The notes under the pieces: model-generated | Told to the model about the DNA's origin: nothing | What the model saw: the letters and a program-made list of their open reading frames with translations, nothing else | The model's database searches: none | Made by a program: the position numbers and the translations under genes | Part shown: in pieces, positions 21,688 to 32,829 of the stretch | Position numbering within the stretch: the stretch's first letter is position 1 | How the letters are laid out: the number at the start of each line of letters is the position of its first letter | Assembly (NCBI GenBank): GCA_015680905.1 | Contig: CM027383.1 | Coordinates: 88,445,001 to 88,509,000, forward strand | DNA from: Coptis chinensis | Taxonomy: Eukaryota > Streptophyta > Magnoliopsida > Ranunculales > Ranunculaceae | Direction of reading: 5' to 3' | DNA: 64,000 bases

Positions 21688-23085
21688 CACTACAAGAAAA
21701 CAGGTTTTAAGCCATGGTCCAAAACCGTGGGAAAACCCGGCTTTTTCCGCCTGAGGACCGTGGGCTTTTTCCCTGCCGGTTTCACATGACCGTCGGTAAA
21801 AACCATCGAATAGCGACGGTCTTTGCGTCGGTCATTGCCGTCGGTATTGCCACGGTTTTAAACCGTAGGAAAAGCCATCGAAAAAGGTTAGTATTTCCCA
21901 CTATTTGAGTCCGTAGGTAAAGATTAGTTTAACTGATGGTTATAGTCCGTGGGAAAAGATATTTCCTACGGTCTTAGTGTGTGGGCTTTGGTGTTTGCGT
22001 CGCGAATTTTGGTTTTTGGCTTGTTGTTATTTGACCGTGGGTAAAGTGGACGACCGTGGGAAAAAGTTCTTTTGCGACGGCTATGTACCGTGGCTACGTT
22101 ATTTTATTTTTATTTTTTAAATATTGATATTTTAATTCCTGTTGGGTCATTTCACCTACAATCAACAGAGACCTAGCAAAACTCCCATAACCATCCTACA
22201 CTTCAAAATCACCATTTCCATTCATCCTCATCATCTTGAAAAGAATCGCTGTTGAGCTATAAAAAATATATAATTACAAGGTACGGAGAAAGCAACAAAG
22301 GAAATAGAGGACATCTCAAGTAAATAGCCAAATTAACCAATCACCGAGAGGCAGGAAGCCATAAAAAATGCATCAAGAGATACCCACAATGCTAAAAAAT
22401 GATGCATATGCCTTTCGAAAAATAGCATAAATTACACTAGCACAAATTTCAATATAAAGTAAGGTAAAAAAATGCACTTTGGTTCATTGCTTATTTATTT
22501 CGAGCTGCAAATACATCTTTAATTATTACACATGAGAGGATTCCCTGCTACTTCCTCTATTGAAGAAAATTCATTTTTCGGTAAAAAAACAAAGGAAAAA
22601 AAAAAAAAGAAAAAAACAGGGTCCACGGATGGGTTCCCTACCAAGAAAGTACAATCTACCAACTTCAAAGATCCCATCACCTATTATCCTAGAAAACACT
22701 TTTGCTAAAAGAGCCAACCACTAAAAAATGTTAAAAAACTGAGAAAGATTTGTCTTTCTTTTTATTTCACGGAATAAAACTAAATTGGCATACAAGAGAC
22801 AAAACAACATATATAAAAGGGCAAGATATAGAAAGAGTAAAATTTTCTCAACTAAAGAAAGTAAAGAACAGCTAGAAGAAGCATTATACTCTAGTAATGT
22901 TCACGACTCACTTTTGGTGATGATCCATGTTGATGAATGTTCAAGATTCTCCTTCTAAGATCTATAACGAAAATACAAAGGACATATAAGAAAAGAGTCA
23001 AATACTAATATAAAGTATCTCCCATATATTGCTGGAGGTCAACAGCCCAAGTGAAAAAATTAATTGGAAAAAACGAAAATGGAAG
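21688..23085 (+). mobile_element. CACTA (EnSpm-like) transposon fragment
   Basis: It begins with the terminal sequence CACTACAAGAAAACAGG next to TAT (21685-21687), inside the tail of B. Over the next 400 bp subterminal repeats of the type ACCGTGGGAAAA and ACCGTCGGTAAAA occur in both orientations (21719-22100), as in plant CACTA elements. The expected right end (complement of CACTACAAG) is not present before B sequence resumes at about 23085, so the right end is lost or decayed. From 22135 to 23085 no transposase or other ORF can be recognised. Confidence 0.75.
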
Positions 23086-24504
23086 CCTTATTCGGTGTTT
23101 AATAAAACTTTGGAATAACGTCTTTAAGTAGGTCCTCACATATATGTCAAGACAAAAACCACTCTGATTTTTCCACTCAAGTTTAAGCTCAAAGGCATTA
23201 CTGCTGGGCACACTTTACCTTACAATTTCAATGACACACAAGGAAGTCGAAGTCGATCAAACACATCTGCCACTTACTATCACACTAACCTATTCCTAAT
23301 TGAGCTAGAGGTTTTTATTAGGTTTTGCGGGGATTAGGTGATGGTTTAAGAATGAAGGAAATGGATATTCAAAAAGAACAAGTCTGAGATAATAGAGTCT
23401 TCATATTATGTAACTAGATAAAACCTTGTTCTTACTTTGCTTCTACACTTTGTTTCCATCCTTAACCTTTTTCTTTTTCTTTTGGCTTTTGACTCCTTTG
23501 ATTATGTATTTTTGGAGTTTTAACTTTTTATTTTATATATTTATTATTTTTTTCTTTTTCTTTGGATGGAAACTTTCTTTTTTTTTCTTATTTGAAGTAA
23601 ATAACAAATTTTTGGTTTCCGCGTGTCTTTCTCTTTTTATTCTTAATTTCATCTCTATTCTCGGACTCATTCAAAATGGGTAGCCTGATTTTTATTTTTA
23701 TTTTTTTTTATAAAAGGGTAAAAGCATTTGCGGTTTATGAAAGGTTAAAGAAAGACTTCGAGGGCTGACTAAGCGGAAATAATTTCATATAGGTTTGAAT
23801 TTATGGCTATATCGATCCAAAAATGGCCTAAATTCTCGCTTAGGATATGGTATAGTGATCAAGCAAGTGGACGCGTGATTTCTCTATTCAGAATTTACTT
23901 CTCCCTTGTGTCATTTCTCAAATATTTCACTCATATAAGGCTTTAGGCTATATTCTCACTGGATTTGTAGAATAAGTACTCTAGCCTAGATTTCAGAAAC
24001 TTACTGCCAAACAATCATAGATACTCATGCAATATATTTATAGAAAGATGCAATGACTATTACATACATATTAACCTAAATTTCTAAAAACTATTCTAAT
24101 ATAAGAGCTAACGTGAAATATCTAGACTACTATCATCATAGAGAAAGAAACAATACCAATATTCCTAAGTGTATAACATAAACTGTTTATTTATATTTAT
24201 GATTTTTTTTTTAAATTTTTTTACTAGAAAACAAGTGCATATTAAACATATATATATCCTAATAGGTGCCTTAATTTATGCATATTTCTATGCCACTCTC
24301 AAACAAGAACATGCTTTATCCTCAAAGTATTAAAATAAAAAGGGTAGAAAATACCATGGAAACGCGTGAAAATTGAAAAACATCTGCAAAACAAATTTAG
24401 AACATACTAATATAGATAAATAAAAATAGACCCAACTCTATATGAGTTCCACCCGTTATGGGGTTAATAAGAATTAAATTACTTGGGACATAAGCATACA
24501 CTAA
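23086..24504 (-). other. Non-coding tail of element B
   Basis: Homologous to 2180-3400 of A and 60840-62280 of E, in the same order. It includes the T-rich block (23460-23710 on the plus strand) and an internal purine-tract-like motif near 24290-24330. No coding capacity is seen. Confidence 0.65.
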
Positions 24505-24615
24505 CAAAAAGTAAAACTTACCTCATATCCAGCATTTACACGTTGTCCTCCTCTTCTATGAAGAATTGAGATTCCTTGGCATCCTGCCATGACATGATAA
24601 TTTGCCAAGTCTCAC

Positions 24616-24670
24616 GCCATTTATCATCTACAATAAAACAACGGGTTAACGATTGTAGATGATAAATGGC
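24616..24670. repeat. Perfect 19-bp inverted repeat in element B
   Basis: GCCATTTATCATCTACAAT at 24616-24634 and its exact complement at 24652-24670, with a 17-nt loop. E has only one arm at the matching place (about 62412), so the second arm arose in B. Confidence 0.85.
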
Positions 24671-25474
24671 ATGAATAAAAAGCACTTGGTTGGATAGGGT
24701 GTAAGGAGCAACCTAATGAAGGTGTACCCTCCATCCCGGCCAAGTCATAACATAAAACAAACGAACAATACAATTGGTGGGTCTCATAATTTCAACCCCA
24801 ACCCAATCCGTGAAACGGGCACAAAAATCAGGAAAAAAGAAACGCATGATGCGGCAAACCAAAACAGGCATAAGAAGGTACTTATGACTCATACTATGAA
24901 CTCTTGCTAGACTAGCCACTAAAACCTGGGGAATGTCATATAAGAAACGTCCCTCAGCTAAAGCAAGGAAAATGTCACCAGCGGCATTACTCGCAGAAGA
25001 AAACTGCTACATACTCCCCTAAGATATTCATCATGATAAAGAACATGGTAATGCCTACGTTCAGAGCTACCAAGGGCTATGTTATATTGTCCTTGGTTCT
25101 CTACACGAAAAATCCCTGCCTCATAAGTCTCGTGAAAATACTCATAGTTATAAAGTTATACATTATTAGACAGATAGCCCCATGAGTTCTTAAGAACAGG
25201 CATAGGCATTCTCACAGCAAAGGCAACCAAAAACTTGCTGAAATCCATTGTCGTATCATTAATTATGACAGAGAAAACTTGTTCTCCATTTGATCGATAA
25301 AAGAACTTAGAATTATTTTAGAAATTTTCAATAAGTTTAGGTGAATCACGACTTCATCGGGACTTACCGGTGGATTACGCCATCTTGATTTACGATCCTT
25401 TCAGCGAAACCATCCTCCATAGGTCTCGCTCCCAAGCAAATCTTCGAAGGACTGCTCCGGTATGACCTGAGGAG

Positions 25475-25545
25475 ACTTCATATCACACAACACACTCTAG
25501 AACTGTTGGAAACAACTTCATATCACACAACACACTCTAGAACTG
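25475..25545. repeat. 40-bp tandem duplication in element B
   Basis: A 31-bp block starting ACTTCATATCACACAAC occurs at 25475-25505 and again at 25515-25545, identical, giving a 40-bp period. It lies in the decayed start of ORF-Y. Confidence 0.85.
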
Positions 25546-25600
25546 CGAAGGTGAAGGGCGCGGGCGTGCTTTTGCCTGACGAGAGGTCCAGTGTTTTCAG

Positions 25601-26198
25601 GGCGTGCGCCCTCCGTGTATGATAAGTGCTATGAAGTGAAAATCAAAGGTAAAGTGAGAGGTGTGATGTGAAGTTGAGAGTGAAACCTGTATTTATAAAG
25701 GACTAGTTTCTAAGTTCCACAAGTTTTCCAACTAGTTAAGGCAACATGATGGAAAAAGACATTTCTAAATCCAAAATAGAACTAGACAAGAGGCATGCTC
25801 CAAAACCAAACCAATAGCTTTTTGGTTGGAATTAAAATAGCAATCTTCTAATTATGACTACTTGAGGTTGCACCAAACAACACTTGCTAATTCTAGCGAC
25901 ACCAATTTAACAACATTGTCACATAATTCAATCATTACCAAGCATGCAATAATATTTCGACAAAAATATGTGGATATGACTAGAGGTATTGCTAAATAAA
26001 TAATTCCACCCCCAAACAAGTTGGAAGGGTGGGATTCAAGATACAAAATATAGCATATGCCGGAAACTAAAACAACTTCAAATTTAAAAAAAAAAAACAA
26101 TTACAGAATTCAAATATTAACTACTTAACTAAACAATTCGGAATCAAAATCTACGAAAAACAAGAAAACAAGTCTTAACACAACAATAATACAAAATA
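25601..26198. other. Spacer between ORF-X and ORF-Y in element B
   Basis: AT-rich, with no supported ORF. The minus strand has a purine-tract-like GTTTGGGGGTGG near 26008-26022, similar to the true tract before the LTR of A. Confidence 0.5.
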
Positions 26199-27312
26199 AG
26201 CTAGCTACGCAACGATGATGGGCTAGAGTCATCCGTCCTGCGCCGACGACGTTCATGCCTCACAGAGTTATCAGAAGAAGAACCTTCATGAGGTGGCAAG
26301 TGACGTAGAACTTATACTTGGAATCTACATTGTTGCTCCATGATTGCATTCAGGGCTCCCCAACGCTCATCCTCACGCTGGATGAAAGTCTCCATGTTAG
26401 CCTGGAGATCCCGGTGACTATCATTGATCTTCTCAAAATTCTCATGAATTGTAACCTGCCTAGTATGAAGATCTTCACAAATGGTATTAAGAGAACGCAT
26501 GCCACGATGCAGTAAGGAAGCACGGACTTCATCCGTAGTAGCCTTTTCCCAAACACCGGCATCAAAACACGATGTCTCATCCTTATCCTCCTCACTCAAT
26601 TCCGTCTCAACACCCCTATCCTCGGGCAACTTCCACTTCCTTTGAATACATTCCTTATAAATCCGTGGATTTGCATGCAACTTCAACATAATCCTATCAA
26701 TCTTGAACCACGGCCCATTGCATCATAATCTTTGTAATCAAAGTAAGGAATGGTGCGTTATTTATACCAACGCAACTAATCTCAGGTATCAAAAAGTTGA
26801 GGATGCAAAAATCATACCTCTTCTCCTGTAAGACCCATAGAATGTGCAAACTATTCGAATTAATGTCACTGACTTTCGTAGTGTAAATGACATTCCGACG
26901 AATCCACTGAGCTACAGCCAGCTGGTTGGTTCTCAGAGACGATTGTCGAACACAATACAATTTCGTATTGTACTGCCCTTCTAATACAGTCTCTCTTATC
27001 AAAGCCTCGATTCCTCCGAACTAAGATTCCTTCAATGTATGTGTGAGGTGTTTTGCCTCAATGCCAAGAATCCTAGACAACATCCATGTACACAATTCCC
27101 TCCTCCTACCATTCACTTTCACAAAAATCTTCCGACCCTCAATCTCTCTCTTCTTATAAAAACTTAACACCAAATCGGTGTGATAAAAATCATTCGCCAA
27201 ATACCACAACCCTTGCCACCTCCTACTAATCATCTCGATATCATAAAAGGGTGAAAATTAGTTACAAGAAAAAGCTTGTTCCGGAAGAATTTTCCGGTTT
27301 TGAGTAGCCATT
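26199..27312 (-). pseudogene. ORF-X of element B, plant transposon-associated protein
   Basis: It starts at an ATG near 27312 (M-A-T-Q-N-R-K) and, over several frames, gives a protein with W-Y-L-A-N-D-F-Y, then L-V-L-S-F-Y, R-I-L-G-I, a hydrophobic middle, a helical Gln/Glu-rich part (26312-26689; H-E-N-F-E-K-I and so on) and a basic R-R-R-R tail near 26230. This layout matches a family often annotated as 'putative plant transposon protein' (Pfam Transposase_32, from memory) found with Athila-like elements. It follows pol in the place where some Athila elements have an envelope-like ORF, but I see no signal peptide or membrane anchor, so I do not call it envelope. Stops near 27260, 27015 and 26310 break it. 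Confidence 0.55.
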
Positions 27313-28275
27313 GGGGTTTGGATTTCAAATTTGAGGTGAATGCAAGGTGGGGAAGAGTTTTAATTGAAACGCTATCGAAAAAATTGGAGTGGGTCGCGGT
27401 AGTTTTTGGATTTTGTTATTATTATTATTATTTTTTAATGTTATGGTTCGATGCTGTTCTTGGAGGCATGGAGAATATGAAGATTGCAAAGGGTTTTTCG
27501 CTATTAAGGTTTTGGGAATCACGTGCGAGACACGTGCTTACGTAGGGTAACCCTTTTGGGCCTAAGCCCAAAACAAATTTCAAAATACCCATTCCATCCT
27601 ATGTCGCGTAAAATTAAAACTAAAATTCTTGATTCGTTAACGGTCCGATTTTTTTGCGAATGAGCTATGAAAAACGATCATTAAATATAGTACAATCCAA
27701 TGATCTATAAAAAAAACTCAAATCTAACCGTGGTTGACATGTAAAAAATGGAAAACACCTCGAAGTACGTGCATGACATAAGTTATGTGAGCAAAAAGAA
27801 ATCTAAATTCATAGATAGTGTCAACCCGAATCAAAAAATATGACTAAACGACATAAACAACAAGAATAGGAAGTTGAGCAAACAAGAATGGATAAACCAA
27901 CACCTACCCCCAAACAAATTTTGAAAACATGGTTTAGAAAATTTGTTTAAACACGTGGGTCTTTTAAAAGTCGATTCACGAGACTTGCTAGTTACAATTT
28001 TTTATGGTTTTAACGTTTTCTATTCTTTTTTTTTTTTTTATGAATAAGTTTAAATATAAAGGAAAACAATAAAAGCAATAAAGACATAATTCACACCATA
28101 GAAAACATGACTCAAAAATCGAGAAAACATACAAGAGTGGAAAACATGAATTATGTTAAACGTAGACTTAGGATTCGGTACTTACAGCCACACACTCCAA
28201 AGGGAGGGCCCAGTTATCTGAATGGTGCACTCACCAATATATGGAAATGAAAGGAAGTACACCAACAACAAAGGT
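27313..28275. other. Spacer between pol and ORF-X in element B
   Basis: Non-coding. A purine-tract-like GTTTGGGGGTAGG lies on the minus strand at about 27906-27920. An apparent plus-strand frame at 27276-27545 is an antisense shadow. Confidence 0.5.
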
Positions 28276-29675
28276 CAGTCCTCATAGACAGGGTCCTGTA
28301 AAAGGACATCCTCCACATCTGGGGACATTAACTCGTGAAAATGTTTTAATAATTGGCCATTAACTTAAAATGTACTGTTGTCCTTGGGATTTACCAAGGT
28401 GATTTCCCCGTAAGGGGTGACTTCCGTGACCAGAAAAGGACCAGACCAACGGGTTTTTAATTTTCCAGGGAAAATGTGCAAATAGGAGTTGTAAAGCAAG
28501 ACCTTTTGACCAACTACAAACTCTTTACGCAAAATTTGTTTATCATGAACACGTTTCATGTTAACTTTATAATCTTTCGTGAGATCATAAGAATTGCTAC
28601 GGATTTCTTCAAGCTCTTTTAATTACAATTTGTGCCTGACACCTGCCTCATCATAATTTAAGTTAAGGCTTTTTATAGCTCACATAACACGATGCTCTAA
28701 TTCAATAGGTAAGTGACAAGGTTTTCCAAACACAAGTCTAAAGGGAGACATACTTATAGGAGTTTTAAAAGCAGTCTGATATGCCCATAAGGCATCAATA
28801 AGACGCTTAGACCAATCTTTCCTATCAGGACTTACTATTGTTTCTAATATTTTCTTTATTTCCCTATTAGAGACTTCTACTTGGCCACTAGTTTGTGGAT
28901 GATAAGGAGTTGACACCTTATAGGTAACTCCGTACTTTTTAATTAAAGAAGTAACAACTCTGTTGTAAAAATGTGTTCCACCATCACTGATGATGGCTTT
29001 AGGAATGCCAAACTGACAGAAAATGTATTCCTTAACAAAAAACACAACTGTCTTATGATCATTGCTACGGTAAGCCATGGCCTTTATCCATTTGGAAATG
29101 TAGTCCACGACAACAAAAATATAAATAAAACCGTGGAAAATAGGAAAAGGGCCCATGAAATCAATGCCCCAGACATCAAAAATTTCTACCACCAAAATGA
29201 GATTTAAAGACATCATATTATGTTTAGTAATACGCCCAAGTTCTTGGCAACGAACACATGTCTTACAATGAACTTAGGCATCTTTAAAAAGGGTAGGCCA
29301 ATAGAAACCACATTGAAGAACTTTAGAAGCCGTTTTCATACCACTAAAATGGCCACCACACTCTTTGTCATGGCAGAAGGATAAAACTTCATTATATTCC
29401 CACTGGGAAATACAACGATGAATAATCTGATCCGCACATTACTTAAAAAGGTAGGGCTCATCCCAGTAGTATAGCTTAACTCTGGCCAAAAACTTCTTAC
29501 GTTCATTTCTTGACCAAATATCAGGAATAATTTCAGAAGCTAAATAATTCACAATGTTGGCATACCATGGTGCAGAAAAAATAGAATAAAGATGCTCATC
29601 AGGAAAAGAATCAGGTATGGACTCTGAATTGCTAACTGTCATTGGTAAGTCTAGATAAGTCATCTGCAACCACAT
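28276..29675 (-). pseudogene. Element B integrase
   Basis: The best-preserved integrase in the window. The region before the zinc finger contains W-D-E-P-Y-L-F-K at about 29440, followed by a stop. The H-H-C-C finger follows (G-G-H-F near 29355; C-K-T-C-V-R-C-Q near 29260), with a stop beside it. The catalytic core shows all three acids: [17 protein letters not shown] and [13 protein letters not shown]-terminal domain with G-P-F-L-V-T-E-V-T-P-Y-G follows (28365-28559), then a TAA at 28362-28364 and further coding-like sequence to about 28276. Confidence 0.88.
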
Positions 29676-29745
29676 TTTCTACCCCTCGTTTATCCTTAAT
29701 TTCTAGGGTAAACTCTTGCAAGAGAAGAATCCATCGGATCAATCT

Positions 29746-29997
29746 CTATTTACCATCCTTCTTGGCGAGAAGGTACCTAAGAGCTGCATGGTTGGTATAG
29801 ACTAAGGTCTTAAAACCAACCAAATAAGGGTGGAACTTATCTAAAGCATAAACCACAACTAAAAATTCCTTTTCAGTAGTAGTGTAATTGCGTTGAGCAT
29901 CATTTAAAGTTTTACTAGAATAATAAATAACAGTCGACTTATCATCTAGTTTTTGTCCTAACACAGCACCAACAACATAATCGCTAGCGTCACACAT
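29746..29997 (-). pseudogene. Element B RNase H
   Basis: RT-linked RNase H with M-C-D-A-S-D-Y and T-T-T-E-K-E-F (first two catalytic acids). At the third site the sequence is Y-T-N-H-A-A: Asn (plus 29791-29793) where the catalytic Asp is expected. The enzyme would be inactive or weak. Confidence 0.85.
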
Positions 29998-30075
29998 AAG
30001 CTCGAAAGGTTTAGACCAATCGGGAGGCTGTATAATCGGTGCAGATGTTAAAGCGGCTTTTAAAGTTTCAAAAGC

Positions 30076-31170
30076 CTACTTGCAATCAAAATTGAAATCA
30101 AAGATGGCATCCTTTAAAAGTAGATTAGTTAAAGGCCTAGCTATTTTCAAAAAATCCTTGATAAAACGCCTATAGAAACCTGCATGGCCTAAAAAAGCTC
30201 TAATATCACAAACAGTTCGTGGTATAGGTAAAGACGCTATATTATCCAATTTAGCATTATTTACTTCTATGTCGTCACTAGATACAATATGACCTAGCAC
30301 TATCTCTTTCTTTACCATAAAATAACACTTCTTCTAATTTAAAACCAGGTTTTTCTTCTCACATCGTGTCAACACCTGGGAAATGTTAGACAAACATTCA
30401 CTAAAATAGTCTCTATAGATAGAAAAATCATCCATAAAAACTTCCATAAAGTGCTCCACCATGTCACTAAAGATATAAAGCATATACCGCTGGAAGGTAC
30501 TAGGAGCATTACAAAGACCAAAAGACATCTGTTTATAAGAATATGTTCCAAAAGGACATGTGAAGGTAGTCTTGTCTTGGTCATCAGGATCGATAATGAT
30601 CTGAAAGTAGCCATAATATCCATCTAAAAAATAATAATAAGCATGACCAACTAGACGTTCGAGCATCTGATCTATAAAGGGTAAAGGAAAGTGATCCTTT
30701 CGTGTCATGGCGTTTAAGCATCTATAATCAATACAGATCCTCTATTTCATAGGAACACGCATGGAAACATATTCACCCGCAGTATTACGAACAACAGTAA
30801 CCCCCCATTTGTTAGGGACTACATGAATAGGACTTACCCATTCACTATCGGATATGGAATATATGATCCCCGCATCTAGTAACCGTAAGACTTCCTCCCT
30901 TACCACCTCTTTCATGGAAGGGTTCAAGCGACGCTGAGGTTCGTGTGAAGTTTTCGCATTATCCTTAAAATGTATGTGATGCGTGCATACAACAGGGTCA
31001 ATCCCCTTAATGTCGTCTAGGGACCAACCAATTGTGGAACGATATTCTCTAATCACCCTAATCAAACGTGCCTTTTCATCAACAGATAACTGAGAAGATA
31101 TGATCACCGGATGACTACCATCTGAATCAAGCTGGATATATTTCAACTCAATAGGAAGATGCTTAAGCAT
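30076..31170 (-). pseudogene. Element B reverse transcriptase
   Basis: It covers the N-terminal fingers (31170-30742; L-L-D-A-G-I-I-Y), palm (30708-30334) with catalytic F-M-D-D-F-S (plus 30421-30438) intact, and the thumb/connection (30318-30076; F-L-G-H-A-G-F-Y-R-R-F-I). Stops separate the three frames, near 30735 and 30325. Motif choice (D-H-F-P-L-P-F-I-D-Q-M-L-E-R-L) places it firmly in Athila. Confidence 0.9.
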
Positions 31171-31733
31171 AGGGGGTGGGAGGAATTAGTAAAAAGGATT
31201 CCGAGGGGCCTCGCCTTAAGTAGTGAAAACCTGTTTAGGTAAGAGGTCCTCAAACTCAGAAGGAGGAGCGACAGAAGGATCTAAAATAGGGGTAGACTCA
31301 AAAATGGCACTGACTTCCTCTAAGTAGGAGTTATCATCGAAGTCAGAACTACCAAAGGAAAGGAATTGGTGCATCTAATTTTCTGGAAATATATTGTTGA
31401 AATAATCTTGAGCTAAGCTCTCGCTTATACTAACTTCCCCATCTATAGACGAATCGGGTAACTGCTTCATCATTTTGAAAACATTTATCTCAACATAAAG
31501 ATGGCCAAAGGACATGGACATCGAACCATCGCGGCAGTTTATGAACGCGTTGGCAGTAGCCAAGAAAGGATGCCCTAAAATGATAGGAACAGAGTCGTTA
31601 GCAACTTCTATGTCTAGGATAATAAAGTTTGTTGGGTAGTAAAAATCATGAACCTTAATCAGCAAGTTTTCAACCACACCCTTAAGATACTTAATAGAAC
31701 GATCAGCTAATTGCAATGTCATTTTAGTTGGTA
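31171..31733 (-). pseudogene. Element B protease, 3' part, cut by the junction with D
   Basis: The frame 31375-31722 starts just after the active site at the flap-like T-L-Q-L-A-D-R-S and includes G-H-P-F-L-A-T-A-N-A-F-I-N. The catalytic Asp and everything upstream are missing: sequence identity with A ends at about 31732. The linker to RT (31171-31374) has an in-frame stop and acidic residues. Confidence 0.8.
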
Positions 31734-31935
31734 GCGCCCTCTATTGCTGCCTCTGCCCCTATTGATCTACTTTTTGTTGTTGGCGATCTGTAAATGACCA
31801 CTGCCGTACCTCCTGCTGCTACTGCCATAGAGCCTGTCTCATCTCCTGTGTTAGATCCTCTGTGAGTTGATACCTTTGACCATGTTGTTTGATTTCTTCC
31901 TTGTCAGTATGTGATGTTCTTTATCTCTCTTTGAT
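31733..31935 (+). pseudogene. Element D antisense ORF, likely 3' end
   Basis: The plus strand gives an Ala/Pro/Val-rich stretch (S-I-A-A-S-A-P-I-D, later A-V-P-P-A-A-T-A) with stops at about 31790 and 31850. It lies between B and the spacer, where the C antisense ORF also ends with a Pro/Val/Thr-rich tail. Assignment rests on position and composition. Confidence 0.4.
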
Positions 31936-32829
31936 TATAAGTGGTGAATATACAATAGAGCTGGTTTCCTGGGTTTGCCTGGGTAGTCCATGTTATTGAT
32001 AATGTATTAAACTGGTGTCCACATAAGTGGCCGTTCGGTTATTTTGAAGAACTGGTTTCCTGAGTGTGTTCAGGCAGTTCGTATTTGCACTATGGAATGC
32101 ATGTTTGCTTTAAAGTATGAGCTTACTCTTGTCTGAATGCTTGTTGCATATTGTTTTGATATTTTCGTAGGAATTTAACCTAGAAATATATATCCCGTTG
32201 TCTAGGAAGACATAGGATGCTATGAAGCGTTTGAGCTCTATTGAGTGTACTGCTCAAGAGAGCGGTTTGACTATTCTAGAGAACGTTCTGCACTAACTTG
32301 ATCCTAGAGTTCGATGTATGCAACTAGTAAGAAGTTTTGGAGCTATGAAGCCCTTGAGCTCAAGTGCACGTTGTAGATTAAGTAAGTATGTTGCTCTTAG
32401 AGAGCATTCTACACTAAGTAAATCCTAGAAATGTAGGATTTGCACTAGTGAGAGGTGCGTAAGCTATGTAGCCCTGAGCTCGAGTGAGCATTTAGTCATT
32501 CAGAACATTTGAGCTTTGGAGAGCGTTTAAGTTCGTTTGAATGTTTTGCTTTTAGAGAGCGTTCTGCACTTAGTTGACCCTAGAAGTATAGGTCTCCAAC
32601 TAACGAGTAATGTTGAGGCTATGTAGCCCTGAGCTCGAGTGAGCGTTTTAATGTGGAGAACGTTTAAGCCTTGTAGAGCGTTTTAGTTCGAGTGAACGTT
32701 CCTTTCTTAGAGAGCGAGCTGTGTGTTGACTTGGCAACATGGAAGGATTGCAATGCTTGATACAAAATAACAATAATGTGTATAAATGCTAAGAGTAAGA
32801 CTCATGGAAACATAATTTTTTTTATTAAT
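31936..32829. repeat. Spacer of element D with about 120-155-bp tandem repeats
   Basis: Units start GCTATG[A/T]AGC...TTGAGCTC at 32219, 32342, 32463 and 32618. Each holds an AGAGAGCGTTCTGCACT-like segment. Two copies of a CTGGTTTCCTG[G/A]GT motif precede them (31960 and 32047). Retand elements are known for tandem repeats in this region. Confidence 0.7.

Larger units (their letters stand above)
24505..25600 (-). pseudogene. ORF-Y of element B, unrecognised Athila-associated ORF
   Basis: The minus-strand frames correspond piece by piece with ORF-Y of E (62300-63500). For example G-E-Q-V-F-S near 25290 in B matches the same residues near 63050 in E, and D-F-C-A-R-F-T-D-W in B (about 24800) matches F-C-T-R-F-T-D-W in E. 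The frame is interrupted many times and the region holds a 40-bp tandem duplication and a foldback. It lies after pol, where Athila elements may carry an extra ORF. I do not recognise a catalytic motif or a membrane segment, so no function is given. Confidence 0.45.
20004..31733 (-). mobile_element. Element B: Athila-type LTR retrotransposon with pol and two extra ORFs, 5' end missing
   Basis: In element sense: protease (31733-31375), RT (31170-30076), RNase H (29997-29746), integrase (29675-28276), spacer, ORF-X (27312-26199), ORF-Y (about 25600-24505), long non-coding tail holding a CACTA fragment, polypurine tract and 3' LTR (21318-20004). The 5' LTR, primer site and gag are gone: homology to A stops abruptly at about 31733 in the protease, where element D resumes. 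No target duplication survives. Confidence 0.85.

Noticed and set aside
24713-24919. Separate gene in B
   Set aside because: It is one frame of the broken ORF-Y, shown by comparison with E.
26199-27312. Envelope-like gene in Athila B
   Set aside because: Position fits, but I see no signal peptide, anchor or fusion-like segment, so it is listed only as an unassigned accessory ORF.
27276-27545. 89-codon plus-strand ORF
   Set aside because: It overlaps the start of ORF-X on the other strand, has a Tyr/Phe run from ATT repeats, and shows no domain.
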